Assembly (NCBI GenBank): GCA_019635355.1
Contig: JAHBZQ010000001.1
Coordinates: 2,728,001 to 2,792,000, forward strand
Direction of reading: 5' to 3'
DNA length: 64,000 bases
From: Rhizobacter sp.
GTDB lineage: Bacteria > Pseudomonadota > Gammaproteobacteria > Burkholderiales > Burkholderiaceae_C
The notes beneath the pieces were generated by a model that had not been told where the DNA came from, did not search any database, and saw nothing but the letters and a program-made list of their open reading frames with translations. Below are positions 1-9,305 of this stretch, one piece after another; the first letter of the stretch is position 1; every line of letters starts with the position of its first letter. The translations under genes and the position numbers were made by a program.

Positions 1-1
1 G

Positions 2-439
2 CTCGACCTGCTGCTGCAAGAACCCTATTTCGCGGAGCTACCACCCAAGAGCACCGGGCGCGACCTGTTCAACGTCGCCTGGCTCGAGGGCCGTCTGCGG
101 GCGCATGGGCCCTGTCACCCCGTCGACGTGCAGGCCACGCTGTGCGAGCTGACGGCGGTGACCTGCACCGATGCAGTCAAGGCTCATGCGGCGGATGCGA
201 ACGAATTGCTGGTCTGCGGAGGCGGCGCCCTCAACCTGCACCTGATGGGGCGCCTGGCCCATCACCTGCCCGGCATGGCCGTGCGGCCGAGCGACGCGCG
301 CGGCCTGCCGGCACAGCACGTGGAAGCCGCCGCCTTCGCTTGGCTGGCCTACCGGCATGCCCACGGCTTGCCGGGCAACCTGAGCGCCGTCACCGGCGCC
401 AGCGGCCCTCGCGTGCTCGGGGCCTGGTACCCCGCCTGA
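2..439 (+). CDS. anmK: anhydro-N-acetylmuramic acid kinase, C-terminal part
   Basis: The gene is cut by the window start; only the last 145 residues are present. AnmK phosphorylates and opens 1,6-anhydro-MurNAc to MurNAc-6-phosphate, recycling peptidoglycan fragments in the cytoplasm. The visible part carries the family's Gly-rich segment LLVCGGGALNLHL and the ending VLGAWYPA, both typical of AnmK C-termini. It converges on erpA, with only a terminator hairpin between them. The upstream start, promoter and partner genes lie outside the window. The assignment rests on recognised family motifs. Confidence 0.9.
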   Translation, partial: LDLLLQEPYFAELPPKSTGRDLFNVAWLEGRLRAHGPCHPVDVQATLCELTAVTCTDAVKAHAADANELLVCGGGALNLHLMGRLAHHLPGMAVRPSDARGLPAQHVEAAAFAWLAYRHAHGLPGNLSAVTGASGPRVLGAWYPA

Positions 440-443
440 ATGC

Positions 444-466
444 AAAAGGCCGCCTCGCGGCGGCCT
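444..466 (-). terminator. Rho-independent terminator of erpA
   Basis: On the minus strand a GGCCGCC/GGCGGCC stem with a GCGA tetraloop is followed by TTTT. It sits 25 bases past the erpA stop and just beyond the anmK stop on the other strand, so it may separate the two convergent units. Confidence 0.75.
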
Positions 467-490
467 CTGGCGGCGATACGTCGCCGCGGG

Positions 491-868
491 TCAGACCGAG
501 AAGCTCGACCCGCAGCCGCAGGTCGTCGTCGCGTTGGGGTTCTTGATCACGAACTGGGCGCCTTGCAGGTCGTCCTTGTAGTCGATCTCGGCACCCGCCA
601 AGTACTGCAGGCTCATGGCGTCGATCAGCAGCGTGACGCCGTTCTTGTTCATCTGCGTGTCGTCTTCGTTGACGATCTCGTCGAAGGTGAAGCCGTACTG
701 GAAGCCCGAGCAGCCACCGCCCTGCACGAAGACACGCAGCTTCAGGTCGGGATTGCCTTCCTCGTCGACCAGTTCCTTCACCTTGTTGGCTGCGCTGTCG
801 GTGAAGACCAGCGGCACCGGGGGGGCATCGGCTGCAGGGGTTTGAACTTCGTGTGCCAGGGCGCTCAT
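491..868 (-). CDS. erpA: iron-sulfur cluster insertion protein ErpA
   Basis: A-type carrier that passes Fe-S clusters to apoproteins in the cytoplasm. The 125-residue length fits the family. The three cluster-ligating cysteines are visible: C53 in the [11 protein letters not shown] motif, and C117 and C119 in the terminal CGCGSSF. The N-terminal extension rich in Ala and Pro is common in betaproteobacterial ErpA. The start is preceded by AGGAAGGA. It is the last gene before a terminator and follows a bactofilin gene with a 51-base gap. IscA or SufA would share the Cys pattern, but the [13 protein letters not shown] stretch and the isolated context favour ErpA. Confidence 0.93.
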   Translation of the reverse strand: MSALAHEVQTPAADAPPVPLVFTDSAANKVKELVDEEGNPDLKLRVFVQGGGCSGFQYGFTFDEIVNEDDTQMNKNGVTLLIDAMSLQYLAGAEIDYKDDLQGAQFVIKNPNATTTCGCGSSFSV

Positions 869-919
869 GGGGACATCCTTCCTATCGAGGGCTCAATTAT
901 CCACGCCCCGGACAAGACC

Positions 920-1318
920 TCACTGGGCGTTGGAAGCCGCCAACTTGATCATTGCGGGCTTTTCTTCCGCCTTCAGCGTGCGCAATTCACCTTCAATGGT
1001 GGCGCCCTGGTGCATTTCAAGCGCTTCGTACTTCACGTCGCCCACGATCACCGCCTTGGGCTGCAACTCGAGCAGCGCATCGGCCTGAACCGGGCCGGTG
1101 ACGTGGCCGTTGATGATGACGTGACCGGCCTTCACACGCCCCACGACGCGGGCCTTTTCGCTGATGACGAGGATGCTGGTTTCCACTTCACTGGCGATCA
1201 CGTCGCCCTGCACTTCGCCATCGATGCGCAGGCCGTCGGAGAACTGCAGCTCTCCGCGGATCACCGTGCCCTCGCCGATGAGGGTGCGAATGGGAGGCTG
1301 CTTTTTCTTCGCGAACAT
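920..1318 (-). CDS. bactofilin (polymer-forming cytoskeletal protein)
   Basis: This 132-residue protein is almost entirely one bactofilin (DUF583) beta-helix domain, about residues 12-110, with the typical repeated hydrophobic strands (for example VIRGELQFSDGLRIDGEVQGDV). Bactofilins self-assemble into filaments on the inner membrane and help localise peptidoglycan or envelope enzymes. The ATG at 1318 was chosen because AGGAG lies 9 bases upstream and the bactofilin fold starts right after it; the longer open frame upstream reads through the neighbouring gene. The next gene upstream, encoding a membrane coiled-coil protein, ends 35 bases away, so they are probably co-transcribed. Confidence 0.9.
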   Translation of the reverse strand: MFAKKKQPPIRTLIGEGTVIRGELQFSDGLRIDGEVQGDVIASEVETSILVISEKARVVGRVKAGHVIINGHVTGPVQADALLELQPKAVIVGDVKYEALEMHQGATIEGELRTLKAEEKPAMIKLAASNAQ

Positions 1319-1353
1319 GGTGATGGCTCCTGGTAGAGATTGACGGAGGAAGG

Positions 1354-2061
1354 TCACAACTTGACGGTCTGGGTCGCCCGGACCCCGCCCTGGTTGTCGG
1401 TCACCTTGACCTGCACCGTCTTCACCACCGCTTCTTGCGGGTAGCTCACGGTGCCTTCGAGGCGGGCTGACTGCTTCACTTGCAGTGGCTTCGGCCCGCC
1501 GGGCTGGGAAATCGTCCAAGGTTTGTCACCCAGTGTGCCCGACAGCACGATGTCGTAGCGGCCGGCAAACTCGGGTGGATTCTTGCCTATTTGCATGATC
1601 AGAACCTGAAATCGCACCTGGCCCGGGCCCGCCGCCTCGGCCTGGAGGGCTCTGACGTTGAGCCCGGAGGCGCTCGCCGGCAGCAGCCGCTCGAAGAATC
1701 CCAGGTCCGCTTTCAGCGACAGGTTTTCGGACTCGACCTGCTTGATCTGCTGGGCCAAGCGCTCTTGGGCCACTTTCTCAGCCTTAAGCAGGCTCTGTGC
1801 CGTGTTCGCGATGGACTGGGCGCCCTCGCGCTCCTCGCGCAGCTTGGCCACCTCGACCCGCAACTCGGCCAACTCGGCCTTGGCGTCCTTGTCCAGGCCA
1901 GCGATGCTCTTGCCAAACTCGAACGCCCACAAGGATAGCGCCGCCGAGAAGCCAAACACCAGCGCCACCACCGCCCAACGCAGCGGCCACGGCAGGTGGC
2001 TGCGGACGATCATGCGCGGGGCGCTGATCGACAGCCGTCGGCGTAGCAATTTCCAGCGCAT
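1354..2061 (-). CDS. DUF6776-type membrane-anchored coiled-coil protein
   Basis: The 235-residue protein has a short basic N-terminus, one membrane span (about residues 29-47), a coiled coil of heptad-like charged repeats (about 55-125) and a C-terminal beta-rich domain (about 130-235). The architecture matches the DUF6776 proteins commonly found next to bactofilins in Burkholderiales. The C-terminal domain is predicted to be periplasmic. No enzymatic motif is visible. The gene probably forms a two-gene unit with the bactofilin downstream, which suggests a role in envelope or cell-shape organisation; that is inference from context only. Confidence 0.7.
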   Translation of the reverse strand: MRWKLLRRRLSISAPRMIVRSHLPWPLRWAVVALVFGFSAALSLWAFEFGKSIAGLDKDAKAELAELRVEVAKLREEREGAQSIANTAQSLLKAEKVAQERLAQQIKQVESENLSLKADLGFFERLLPASASGLNVRALQAEAAGPGQVRFQVLIMQIGKNPPEFAGRYDIVLSGTLGDKPWTISQPGGPKPLQVKQSARLEGTVSYPQEAVVKTVQVKVTDNQGGVRATQTVKL

Positions 2062-2170
2062 GGGAGGTTCTGGGAGGCAGGGCGGCTACAGGAGGCGCGA
2101 TTGTAGAAGCCACCTTTTGGTGCGGCCTGTGTCGAAAGCTTGCAGGTGTGTGCAAGCGGCTCCAGGAATG

Positions 2171-2196
2171 AAAAAGGCCGCTGAAAGCGGCCTTTT
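2171..2196 (-). terminator. Rho-independent terminator of the rplM-rpsI operon
   Basis: Minus-strand stem GGCCGCT/AGCGGCC with a short loop, followed by TTTTTC, 20 bases beyond the rpsI stop. It is a clear intrinsic terminator. The flanking A run on the other side could also make it work in the plus direction. Confidence 0.85.
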
Positions 2197-2215
2197 CGCA
2201 CGGTCTGGCAGGAAG

Positions 2216-2608
2216 TCAGCGCTTGCTGAACTGCTTGCGGCGACGGGCGCCGTGGAGGCCGACCTTCTTCCGTTCGACTTCACGCGCGTCGCGCGTGACG
2301 AAGCCGGCGCGGCTCAGTTCGGGCTTGAGTGCTGCGTCGTAGTCGATCAGGGCGCGGGTGATGCCGTGGCGCACCGCACCGGCTTGGCCGGACTCGCCGC
2401 CGCCGTGCACGTTGACCTTGACGTCGAACGCGGCGTCATTGGCGGTCAGCACGAGGGGCTGGCGCACGACCATGATGGACGTCTGGCGACCGAAGTACTG
2501 GTCGACGGGCTTGCCGTTGACGAGGATCTGGCCAGTGCCCTTCTTGATGAACACGCGTGCCACCGAAGACTTGCGGCGGCCGGTTCCGTAGTTCCAATTT
2601 CCGATCAT
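2216..2608 (-). CDS. rpsI: 30S ribosomal protein S9
   Basis: Small-subunit ribosomal protein whose C-terminal tail contacts P-site tRNA. The 130 residues end in the expected basic tail (RRRKQFSKR), and the N-terminal [14 protein letters not shown] signature is intact. The ATG at 2608 is preferred to the in-frame GTG one codon earlier because AAGGAG lies at good spacing. The gene follows rplM by 9 bases, the conserved rplM-rpsI order. Confidence 0.98.
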   Translation of the reverse strand: MIGNWNYGTGRRKSSVARVFIKKGTGQILVNGKPVDQYFGRQTSIMVVRQPLVLTANDAAFDVKVNVHGGGESGQAGAVRHGITRALIDYDAALKPELSRAGFVTRDAREVERKKVGLHGARRRKQFSKR

Positions 2609-2617
2609 CACCGCTCC

Positions 2618-3046
2618 TTAGATTTCCAGCGCCTTGGGCTGCTGGGCGGCGTGCGGGTGGGAACCACCGGCGTACACCTTCAGCTTCTTCACCATCGCGT
2701 AGCCGAGCGGGCCTTTAGGCAGCATGCCCTTGACGGCCTTCTCCAGCGCGCGGCCGGGGTGCTTGGCTTGCATGTCCTTAAACTTGGTGCCGTAGATGCC
2801 GCCCGGGAAACCGGAGTGGCGGTAATACACCTTGTCGTTGGCCTTGTTGCCCGTCACGCGGAGCTTGTCTGCATTGACGACGACGATGAAATCGCCGGTG
2901 TCGACGTGAGGCGTGTAAATGGCCTTGTGCTTGCCGCGCAAACGGAGTGCCACTTCGCTGGCAACACGTCCGAGCACCTTGTCGGTGGCGTCAATCACAA
3001 ACCACTCGTGCGTCACTTCGGCCGGCTTGGCGCTGAAGGTCTTCAT
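2618..3046 (-). CDS. rplM: 50S ribosomal protein L13
   Basis: Early-assembly large-subunit ribosomal protein of 142 residues, the usual length. Visible family features are the N-terminal [19 protein letters not shown] segment, [15 protein letters not shown], and the [18 protein letters not shown] segment near the C-terminus. It is the first gene of the rplM-rpsI operon. The 245-base region upstream, shared with a divergent acetyltransferase gene, must hold its promoter; I could not define a convincing one. Confidence 0.98.
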   Translation of the reverse strand: MKTFSAKPAEVTHEWFVIDATDKVLGRVASEVALRLRGKHKAIYTPHVDTGDFIVVVNADKLRVTGNKANDKVYYRHSGFPGGIYGTKFKDMQAKHPGRALEKAVKGMLPKGPLGYAMVKKLKVYAGGSHPHAAQQPKALEI

Positions 3047-3291
3047 GAGGATCTTTCGATGTGCCTGCCCTGGTGAGGCGAGGCGGGATGTGGCTCAATG
3101 TCGGGCCGGCGGTGTTCTCGGTGCTGCTTATCGAGGCAACCTCTCAAACAACTGACGGCGCTGTTCTTCCCCGGAGCCGATCGGGAAAGCCTTCTAGTGT
3201 ATCCGAAGCCCGGCGACACAGGTAGACCTATCGCCACCGGGTCTGCTGGCGCACCCGATAGAATTAGGGTTTTCACCAATACGAGGTCTGC

Positions 3292-3984
3292 ATGGTCTCC
3301 AGCACCACCTCCCAGCTTCACACAACCCCAAAGCCCGCCCCGGAACGGCTTTCCTGGGTGCCGATCCGGTCGCTCGCGGAGCGCCATCGCGAACGCATCG
3401 CAACGCACATTCTCGGACTGAGCGAGAGTGACCGCTACCTGCGGTTCGGTTACCCCGCCACCGATGAACAAGTGCAGCGCTACGTGGAGTCGATCGACTT
3501 CGAGCGCGACGAGGTGTTCGGCATCTTCAACCGCCGCCTCGAACTCATCGCCATGGCGCATCTGGCGTATCTGCCAGTGCCAACACAGCCCGAAGCCCCC
3601 GCCACGGCCGAATTCGGGGTCTCGGTCATCGGCCGGGCGCGAGGCCGAGGCTATGGGGCTCGCCTTTTCGAGCACGCGGTGCTGCACGCACGCAATCGTG
3701 GATGCGAGCGTCTCTTCATCCACGCATTGAGCGAGAACGCCGCCATGCTCAAGATCGCCCGCAACGCGGGGGCCACCGTTGAACGAGATGGGCCGGAATC
3801 GGAAGCGTGGTTGAAGCTGCCGCCCGACAGCATCTCGTCGCAAGTCGGCGAACTCGTCGGCCACCAAGTCGCGGAGTTCGACTACCAGCTCAAACTGCAT
3901 GCACAGCGTCTCAGCGCGTGGCTGAAAGGGTCACCTGAAGTCAAGACTCACACGGTCGAGATCGACCGCAACGCATCGGAGTAG
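3292..3984 (+). CDS. GNAT-family N-acetyltransferase
   Basis: A 230-residue protein with one GNAT fold. The acetyl-CoA-binding motif A is visible as VIGRARGRGYGARLFEHAV (residues 112-130, RGRGYG at 117-122), followed by the LFIHALSENAAMLKIARNAG segment typical of motif B. The C-terminal 60 residues extend beyond the core domain. The acceptor is unknown. A GAGG ribosome site precedes the ATG. The gene stands alone, divergent from rplM. Confidence 0.85.
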   Translation: MVSSTTSQLHTTPKPAPERLSWVPIRSLAERHRERIATHILGLSESDRYLRFGYPATDEQVQRYVESIDFERDEVFGIFNRRLELIAMAHLAYLPVPTQPEAPATAEFGVSVIGRARGRGYGARLFEHAVLHARNRGCERLFIHALSENAAMLKIARNAGATVERDGPESEAWLKLPPDSISSQVGELVGHQVAEFDYQLKLHAQRLSAWLKGSPEVKTHTVEIDRNASE

Positions 3985-4080
3985 TCAGCCAATCAATCGG
4001 CCGCCAAGCCGCGCCATTGCTGGGTTTGCGGCAAATTCCCACACCCATGTCGGGGATGGGAGGCCTCAGGGGGCACGGTT

Positions 4081-4104
4081 AGCATGACCTGAACACGTCA
4101 TGCT
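4081..4104. repeat. inverted repeat covering a start codon
   Basis: AGCATGAC and GTCATGCT form perfect 8-base arms around an 8-base spacer. The right arm contains the ATG at 4100 of the DUF2726 gene, which has no recognisable Shine-Dalgarno sequence. It could be an operator or, if transcribed, a hairpin hiding the start codon. Confidence 0.5.
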
Positions 4105-4870
4105 GAATCTCCCTAACACTTATTGGGCTGTTGCACTGGGCGGCATTGCCGCACTGCTCGTCCTGGCCCTGATCGTCGTCGTGCTGCGTGGCCGCAAGCC
4201 GCGGCCGAAGCCTCTGCCGCTGGAGTGGGCCCTGACCGGCCGCCCCGTCTTCAGCACCGACGAGCGGCGCATCTACCGCTTGCTGCGCGAAGCGCTGCCG
4301 CACCACATCATCCTGTCGAAGCTGCCGTTGGTGCGCTTCTGCCAGCCCACGGACCCGAGCGAGGTGCGCTACTGGTACGAGCTGCTGGGCACGACGCACG
4401 TCACCTTCGCCGTGTGCAGCGCCAACGGCCGTGTGCTGGCCGCGGTCGACCTCGACATCGAGCGCGGCCACTCGCACCGTGCGCAGCAGGTCAAGCAGGC
4501 GGTTCTCTCGACCTGCCGCGTGCGCTACATGCGCTGCCCCGTCGACCGCATGCCATCGGTGGCCGAGCTGCAGCTGCTGGTGCCGCACAGCGGCGCTGCC
4601 GCGCGCGCCCCCGAGCCGATGCCGCCCCACAGCTTGAACCAGGCACGCAGCTCGCTCGCCAGCACGGTGGCGCACCGTCGCGCCGAGCGGACCGCGCTGT
4701 GGCAGGACTCGTCGCTGTTCCAGGACTCCTTCTTCGCACCCGACAGCCGCCTCGACGCCTTCACCGCCAGCGACCTCGTCGGCCTGTCGGACCGGCCTTC
4801 CTCGCTGGTTGGCGGCGACGACATCGGCGGCGTGGTGGTCGACGGCCCCGGCAACGACTCGCGCCGCTGA
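4100..4870 (+). CDS. membrane-anchored DUF2726 protein
   Basis: A 256-residue protein with one N-terminal membrane span (about 9-29) and a cytoplasmic domain (about 45-170) resembling DUF2726, a nuclease-like fold seen also in helicase and topoisomerase-associated proteins. Visible landmarks are the LLREALPHHIILSKLPLVRF entry and VLAAVDLDIERGHSHRAQQVKQAVL, matching the family's conserved acidic and His-containing strand. The C-terminal 80 residues are low in conservation. No substrate is known. The start is unusual: no ribosome site, and the ATG sits inside an inverted repeat. srkA follows after 36 bases. Confidence 0.65.
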   Translation: MLNLPNTYWAVALGGIAALLVLALIVVVLRGRKPRPKPLPLEWALTGRPVFSTDERRIYRLLREALPHHIILSKLPLVRFCQPTDPSEVRYWYELLGTTHVTFAVCSANGRVLAAVDLDIERGHSHRAQQVKQAVLSTCRVRYMRCPVDRMPSVAELQLLVPHSGAAARAPEPMPPHSLNQARSSLASTVAHRRAERTALWQDSSLFQDSFFAPDSRLDAFTASDLVGLSDRPSSLVGGDDIGGVVVDGPGNDSRR

Positions 4871-4906
4871 CCCAGGGCCGCTGCACCGGGCGCTTACGAT
4901 GCGCCC

Positions 4907-5926
4907 ATGCCTTCCCCCTCGACGCCCACGAGCGCCACCCCCTATGCCGGCCTGACGCCGGACGCCGTGCTCGATGCACTCGACTGCGTCGGCCTGCGCG
5001 GCGATGGCCGGCTGATCCAGCTCAACTCTTATGAAAATCGCGTCTTCCAGGTCTTCCTGGAAGACGGCTCAGTGGTGGTGGCGAAGTTCTACCGGCCCGG
5101 CCGTTGGAGCGACGCGCAGATCCTGGAGGAACACGCCTTTGCGGCCGAGCTGGCCGAGGCCGAGATCCCGGTGGTTACACCGCGCCTGCTGGGCGACACG
5201 ACCTTGCCCTCGTTCACCATCGACGGGCAGCCCTATCGCTTCAGCATCACGCCGCGCCAGTCGGGCCGCGCCCCCGAGCTGGAAGACCCCGCCACCCTCG
5301 AGTGGATCGGCCGCTTCATCGGCCGCATCCACACCGTCGGGGCGCGCAAGCCGTTCACCCATCGACTGACACTCGACCTCCACAGCCACGGCACCACGCC
5401 ACGCGACTGGCTGCTCGACTCCGGCCTGATCGCCGTCGAGACCCAGACCGCCTGGAAGCAGACCGTCGACCAGGTCCTCGACGAAGTGCAGCGCAGTTTC
5501 GACGCCGCCGGGGCCTACCGCGCGATCCGGCTGCACGGCGACTGCCATGTCGGCAATGTGCTCTGGACCGACGCCGGCCCGCACTTCGTCGACCTCGACG
5601 ACGCGCTGATGGGCCCGCCGGTGCAAGACCTGTGGATGCTGCTCTCGGGCGAGCGCCAGCAGATGCAGCAGCAGCTCACCGCCCTGCTCACCGGCTACGA
5701 AGACTTCATGGAGTTCGACTGGCGCCAGCTGCGCCTGATCGAAGCACTGCGGGCGCTGCGCATGATCCACTACAGCGCCTGGCTCGCGCGCCGTTGGGCC
5801 GACCCGGCCTTCCCGGTTGCGTTCCCGTGGTTCGGCGATCGCAACTACTGGAGCGAGCAGATCATCCGTCTTCGCGACCAGCTCGATGCGATGCGGGAGC
5901 CACCGCTCGGCGGCTCCGTCTTCTGA
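4907..5926 (+). CDS. srkA: stress response serine/threonine kinase SrkA (YihE)
   Basis: Cytoplasmic Ser/Thr kinase of the choline-kinase-like fold, linked in E. coli to envelope-stress survival and antagonism of MazEF. The 339-residue length is near the E. coli protein's. Visible residues are the ATP-binding lysine in VVVAKFYRPGRW (K60), the catalytic loop RLHGDCHVGNVLW (D212, N217) and the metal-binding FVDLDDALMGPPVQDLW (D229). It runs convergently into htpG with a 7-base gap and no visible terminator. Confidence 0.92.
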   Translation: MPSPSTPTSATPYAGLTPDAVLDALDCVGLRGDGRLIQLNSYENRVFQVFLEDGSVVVAKFYRPGRWSDAQILEEHAFAAELAEAEIPVVTPRLLGDTTLPSFTIDGQPYRFSITPRQSGRAPELEDPATLEWIGRFIGRIHTVGARKPFTHRLTLDLHSHGTTPRDWLLDSGLIAVETQTAWKQTVDQVLDEVQRSFDAAGAYRAIRLHGDCHVGNVLWTDAGPHFVDLDDALMGPPVQDLWMLLSGERQQMQQQLTALLTGYEDFMEFDWRQLRLIEALRALRMIHYSAWLARRWADPAFPVAFPWFGDRNYWSEQIIRLRDQLDAMREPPLGGSVF

Positions 5927-5933
5927 GCACGAA

Positions 5934-7814
5934 TCAGGCGGTCAGCAAGGCGTTCACACGCCGCACGTAGGCCGCCGGATCTTCGAGATGGCCGCCCTCG
6001 GCCAGCACCGCCTGGTCGAAGAGGATGTGCGCCAGCTCCTCGAAATGCGCACTGCCGTCGAGGCGCTTGACCAGTGCGTGTTCGGCGTTGACTTCCAGCG
6101 TGGGCTGCTGCGCCGGCGCGTTCTGGCCTGCCTGCTTCAGCATGCGCGCGAGGTGGCCGCTGATGTCGCCTTCTTCCACCACCAGGCAGGCCGGCGAATC
6201 GACGAGCCGCGTGGTCACGCGCACGTCCTTCGCGCGGTCCTTCAGCACCTCCTTCAGGCGGTCGAGCACCGGCTTGAAGGCAGTGGCCGCTTCTTCGGCC
6301 TGCTTCTTCTCAGCCTCGTCCTGCAGCTTGCCAAGGTCGATCGCACCCTTGGCCACGCTTTGCAGCGGCTTGCCCTCGAACTCGTAGACGTGGCTCAGCA
6401 TCCACTCGTCCACGCGGTCGGTGAGCAGCAGCACCTCGATGCCCTTCTTGCGGAAGATCTCGAGCTGCGGGCTGTTCTTCGCAGCGGCCAGCGTGTCGGC
6501 GGTCACGTAGTAGATCGCTTCCTGGCCTTCCTTCATGCGCTTGACGTAGTCTTCCATCGACACGCCTTCGTCCGCCTGGGTCGAGGCGAAGCGGAAGAGC
6601 TTCACCAGCCGCTCCTGGTTGGCGTGGTCTTCACCCACGCCTTCCTTCAGCACCGCGCCGAAGTCTTTCCAGAACTTCGCGTACTTCGTGCGTTCGGCTT
6701 CGTCCTCGCTGTTGGCCAGGCCTTCGAGCATCGACAACACGCGCTTGGTCGACCCTTCGCGGATGGCCTTCACGTCGCGGCTTTCCTGCAGCAGCTCGCG
6801 GCTCACGTTGAGCGGCAGGTCGGCGCTGTCGATCACGCCCTTCACGAAGCGCAGATACACCGGCATCAGCGCTTCGGCGTCGTCCATGATGAAGACACGC
6901 TTCACGTAGAGCTTCACGCCGCCGCGCTTGTCGCGGTTCCACAGGTCGAACGGCGCCTTGGCCGGGATGTAGAGCAGCTGCGTGTATTCGCTGCGCCCTT
7001 CCACGCGGTTGTGCGTGTAAGCGAGAGGCGCTTCGGTGTCGTAGCTGATCTGCTTGTAGAACTCTTCGTACTGCTCGGGCGTGATGTCGCTCTTGCTGCG
7101 GGTCCACAGGGCCGCGGCCTTGTTGATCGGCGCCCATTCGTCTTTGACGATCTGCTCGCTTTTCTCCGGATCCCACTCTTCCTTCTGCATGAGCACCGGC
7201 AGGGAGATGTGGTCGGAATATTTGCTGATGATCGAGCGCAGCTTCCAGCCGCTCAGGAATTCTTCTTCGCCCTCGCGCAGGTGCAGGATCACGTCGGTGC
7301 CGCGCGTGGGCTTGGTGATGGTCTCGACCTCGAAGTCGCCGCTGCCGTCGCTGCTCCAGCGCACGCCCTCTTCCGCCTTCGCGCCCGCACGGCGCGATTC
7401 CACGGTGATGCGGTCGGCCACGATGAAGCCCGAGTAGAAGCCCACGCCGAACTGGCCGATCAGCTGCGCGTCTTTCTTCTGGTCGCCTTCGAGCTTGGCC
7501 ATGAACTCGCGCGTGCCGCTCTTGGCGATGGTGCCGAGGTTGGCCACGGCTTCCTCGGCCGACAGGCCAATGCCGTTGTCCCGGATCGTGATGGTCTTGG
7601 CCGCCTTGTCGAAGCTCACGCGCACCTCGAGGTTGGGCGCGTCCTCATACAGGCCGGCATTGTTCAGGGCCTCGAAGCGCAGCTTGTCGCACGCGTCGGA
7701 CGCATTCGACACCAGCTCGCGCAGGAAGATCTCCTTGTTCGAGTAGAGCGAGTGCGTGACGAGGTGCAGGATCTGCTTGACCTCGGCCTGGAAGGAAAGG
7801 GTTTGTTTTTCCAT
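5934..7814 (-). CDS. htpG: chaperone HtpG (Hsp90)
   Basis: Bacterial Hsp90, an ATP-driven homodimeric chaperone acting with DnaK. The 626 residues cover the N-terminal GHKL ATPase domain (about 1-215, with the [15 protein letters not shown] helix, E33 and N37; [15 protein letters not shown] lid region), the middle client-binding domain and the C-terminal dimerisation domain. No region is missing. A heat-shock-type promoter lies 48 bases upstream of the start, so sigma-32 control is likely. Confidence 0.98.
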   Translation of the reverse strand: MEKQTLSFQAEVKQILHLVTHSLYSNKEIFLRELVSNASDACDKLRFEALNNAGLYEDAPNLEVRVSFDKAAKTITIRDNGIGLSAEEAVANLGTIAKSGTREFMAKLEGDQKKDAQLIGQFGVGFYSGFIVADRITVESRRAGAKAEEGVRWSSDGSGDFEVETITKPTRGTDVILHLREGEEEFLSGWKLRSIISKYSDHISLPVLMQKEEWDPEKSEQIVKDEWAPINKAAALWTRSKSDITPEQYEEFYKQISYDTEAPLAYTHNRVEGRSEYTQLLYIPAKAPFDLWNRDKRGGVKLYVKRVFIMDDAEALMPVYLRFVKGVIDSADLPLNVSRELLQESRDVKAIREGSTKRVLSMLEGLANSEDEAERTKYAKFWKDFGAVLKEGVGEDHANQERLVKLFRFASTQADEGVSMEDYVKRMKEGQEAIYYVTADTLAAAKNSPQLEIFRKKGIEVLLLTDRVDEWMLSHVYEFEGKPLQSVAKGAIDLGKLQDEAEKKQAEEAATAFKPVLDRLKEVLKDRAKDVRVTTRLVDSPACLVVEEGDISGHLARMLKQAGQNAPAQQPTLEVNAEHALVKRLDGSAHFEELAHILFDQAVLAEGGHLEDPAAYVRRVNALLTA

Positions 7815-7861
7815 GGTGTTCGGGAAGACGCTTTAGGTTCTGACCAATCGGCCGCGCCAGC

Positions 7862-7889
7862 ACATAGGGTCGCAGCGACCGTTTTCAAG
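7862..7889 (-). promoter_or_regulatory. sigma-32-type heat-shock promoter of htpG
   Basis: On the minus strand CTTGAAA (-35) is separated by 13 bases from CCCTATGT (-10), close to the RpoH consensus CTTGAAA-N(13-17)-CCCATnT. It lies 48-75 bases before the htpG ATG, the expected distance. Confidence 0.75.
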
Positions 7890-8029
7890 AGCGGGCGGGG
7901 ATCATAAGGACAAGCCCTCGACAAGCCCCTTTGGCGCGCTTGGGCACCAGCCGGTCGTGTCGCAGCGCTCCGCTACGATCCGCCGCTCCTTCCAAGAAGA
8001 GCGGGCGCCCTGCCTGCCACCCTATCCGC

Positions 8030-9304
8030 ATGACTGCATTGGAAAGCTGGCTCTCAAGCTCACCCGGTTCTGCGGCCCCGTTGTGGACGCTGGAGGGCCT
8101 GCGCGGTGCCGACCCCGTGCTCGGCTTTGCGCTGGTGATGCTGGCCGCCGTGGCGCTCGCCGAGCTGCTGCACCGCAAGCTGCGTGCCCCGCGCATGCTG
8201 GGCCACATGATCACCGGCGCGCTCGCGAGCCCACTCGCGCTGCGCCTGCTCGACCGCACCGACCTCGACCCGTGGAAGCCGATCATCGACCTCGCGATCG
8301 GCGTGCTCGTGTTCGAGCTCGGCAGCCGCATCCGCCCGCGCTGGCTGATCGACAACCCCTGGCTCGCCTTCACCTGCGCGCTCGAAGGCATGCTGGCCGG
8401 TCTGTGCGTGGCGGTCACGCTCGTGTGGCTGGATGCGCCCGTGGCGTCGGCCTGGCTGGCCGGTGCGGTGGCCATGTCGACTTCGCCGGTGATCACCCTC
8501 GTGCTCGTGCACGAGCTGCGCTCGCGCGGGCAGGTGACCGAACGGCTGCTCATCACCACCGCCATCAACAGCGCCCTCGCGATGCTGGCGCTGAAGGCCT
8601 GGAACGTGGTGGCCGCCGCCGGCAGCATCAACATCGGCAACGAGCTGCTGCCGGTGGTGACCGACGCGGTGGTGGTGATCGGCGGCTCCTTCCTGCTCGG
8701 CGTCTTCGCCGGCTGGCTGCTCGCCAAGCTGCACCAGCCGCTGCGCGATGCCGCCGCCGCCCCGGTGTTGCAGATTGCGCTGGTGATCCTCGCCGCGATG
8801 GTCGCGGCGCAGTGGAAGCTGTCACCGCTGCTCGCGCTGCTCATCGCTGGCATGGCGGCGCGTTCGAAGATGGGCCACATGCTCACCGTCGAGCCGCAGC
8901 TGGGCAGCGCCGGCGCGGTGCTGACCGTGCTGCTCTTCATTGCTCTCGGCATGCTCTTCACGCTGGACGACGTGGCGACGCTCTGGCCGTGGGTGGTGGC
9001 GATCCTCCTGGCCCGCCTGGTCGGCAAGGGCGTGGCGGTGTCGCTGCTCGCCCGCCTGAGCGCGCTGAGCTGGCGCCAGGCCGCCGCGCTCACGCTCACG
9101 CTGCAGCCGATGAGCAGCCTCGCGGTGCTGCTCGCCGGCAACACCTTCGGCTGGGCCTCCCAGATGCCCGGCGTGGCCGGGGGCGTGCTGCAAGCGTTGC
9201 TGATCGCGACCACCGTGTCGCACCTCCTCGGCCCGGTGCTTACCAAGTTCTCGCTCAAGTCGCTGGCCGACGAGTGCCCGCAGCCCGCCACCAAGGAGCG
9301 CTGA
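8030..9304 (+). CDS. CPA2-family cation:proton antiporter
   Basis: Integral membrane protein of 424 residues with about 12 hydrophobic spans and the Na+/H+ exchanger (KefB/GerN-like) pattern, for example LAELLHRKLRAPRMLGHMITG, LIAGMAARSKMGHML and LFIALGMLFTLDDVATLWPW. It likely exchanges Na+ or K+ for protons across the inner membrane. There is no cytosolic TrkA-N/RCK regulatory domain, so it is the short form. The start at 8030 was chosen because the earlier open frame encodes a non-hydrophobic stretch. ybdK begins one base after the stop, indicating co-transcription. Confidence 0.82.
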   Translation: MTALESWLSSSPGSAAPLWTLEGLRGADPVLGFALVMLAAVALAELLHRKLRAPRMLGHMITGALASPLALRLLDRTDLDPWKPIIDLAIGVLVFELGSRIRPRWLIDNPWLAFTCALEGMLAGLCVAVTLVWLDAPVASAWLAGAVAMSTSPVITLVLVHELRSRGQVTERLLITTAINSALAMLALKAWNVVAAAGSINIGNELLPVVTDAVVVIGGSFLLGVFAGWLLAKLHQPLRDAAAAPVLQIALVILAAMVAAQWKLSPLLALLIAGMAARSKMGHMLTVEPQLGSAGAVLTVLLFIALGMLFTLDDVATLWPWVVAILLARLVGKGVAVSLLARLSALSWRQAAALTLTLQPMSSLAVLLAGNTFGWASQMPGVAGGVLQALLIATTVSHLLGPVLTKFSLKSLADECPQPATKER

Positions 9305-9305
9305 G

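Noticed and set aside
5817..7907. 696-residue open frame on the plus strand opposite htpG
   Set aside because: Mirror frame of htpG in GC-rich DNA; composition (His/Val/Ala/Arg-rich) has no protein family character.
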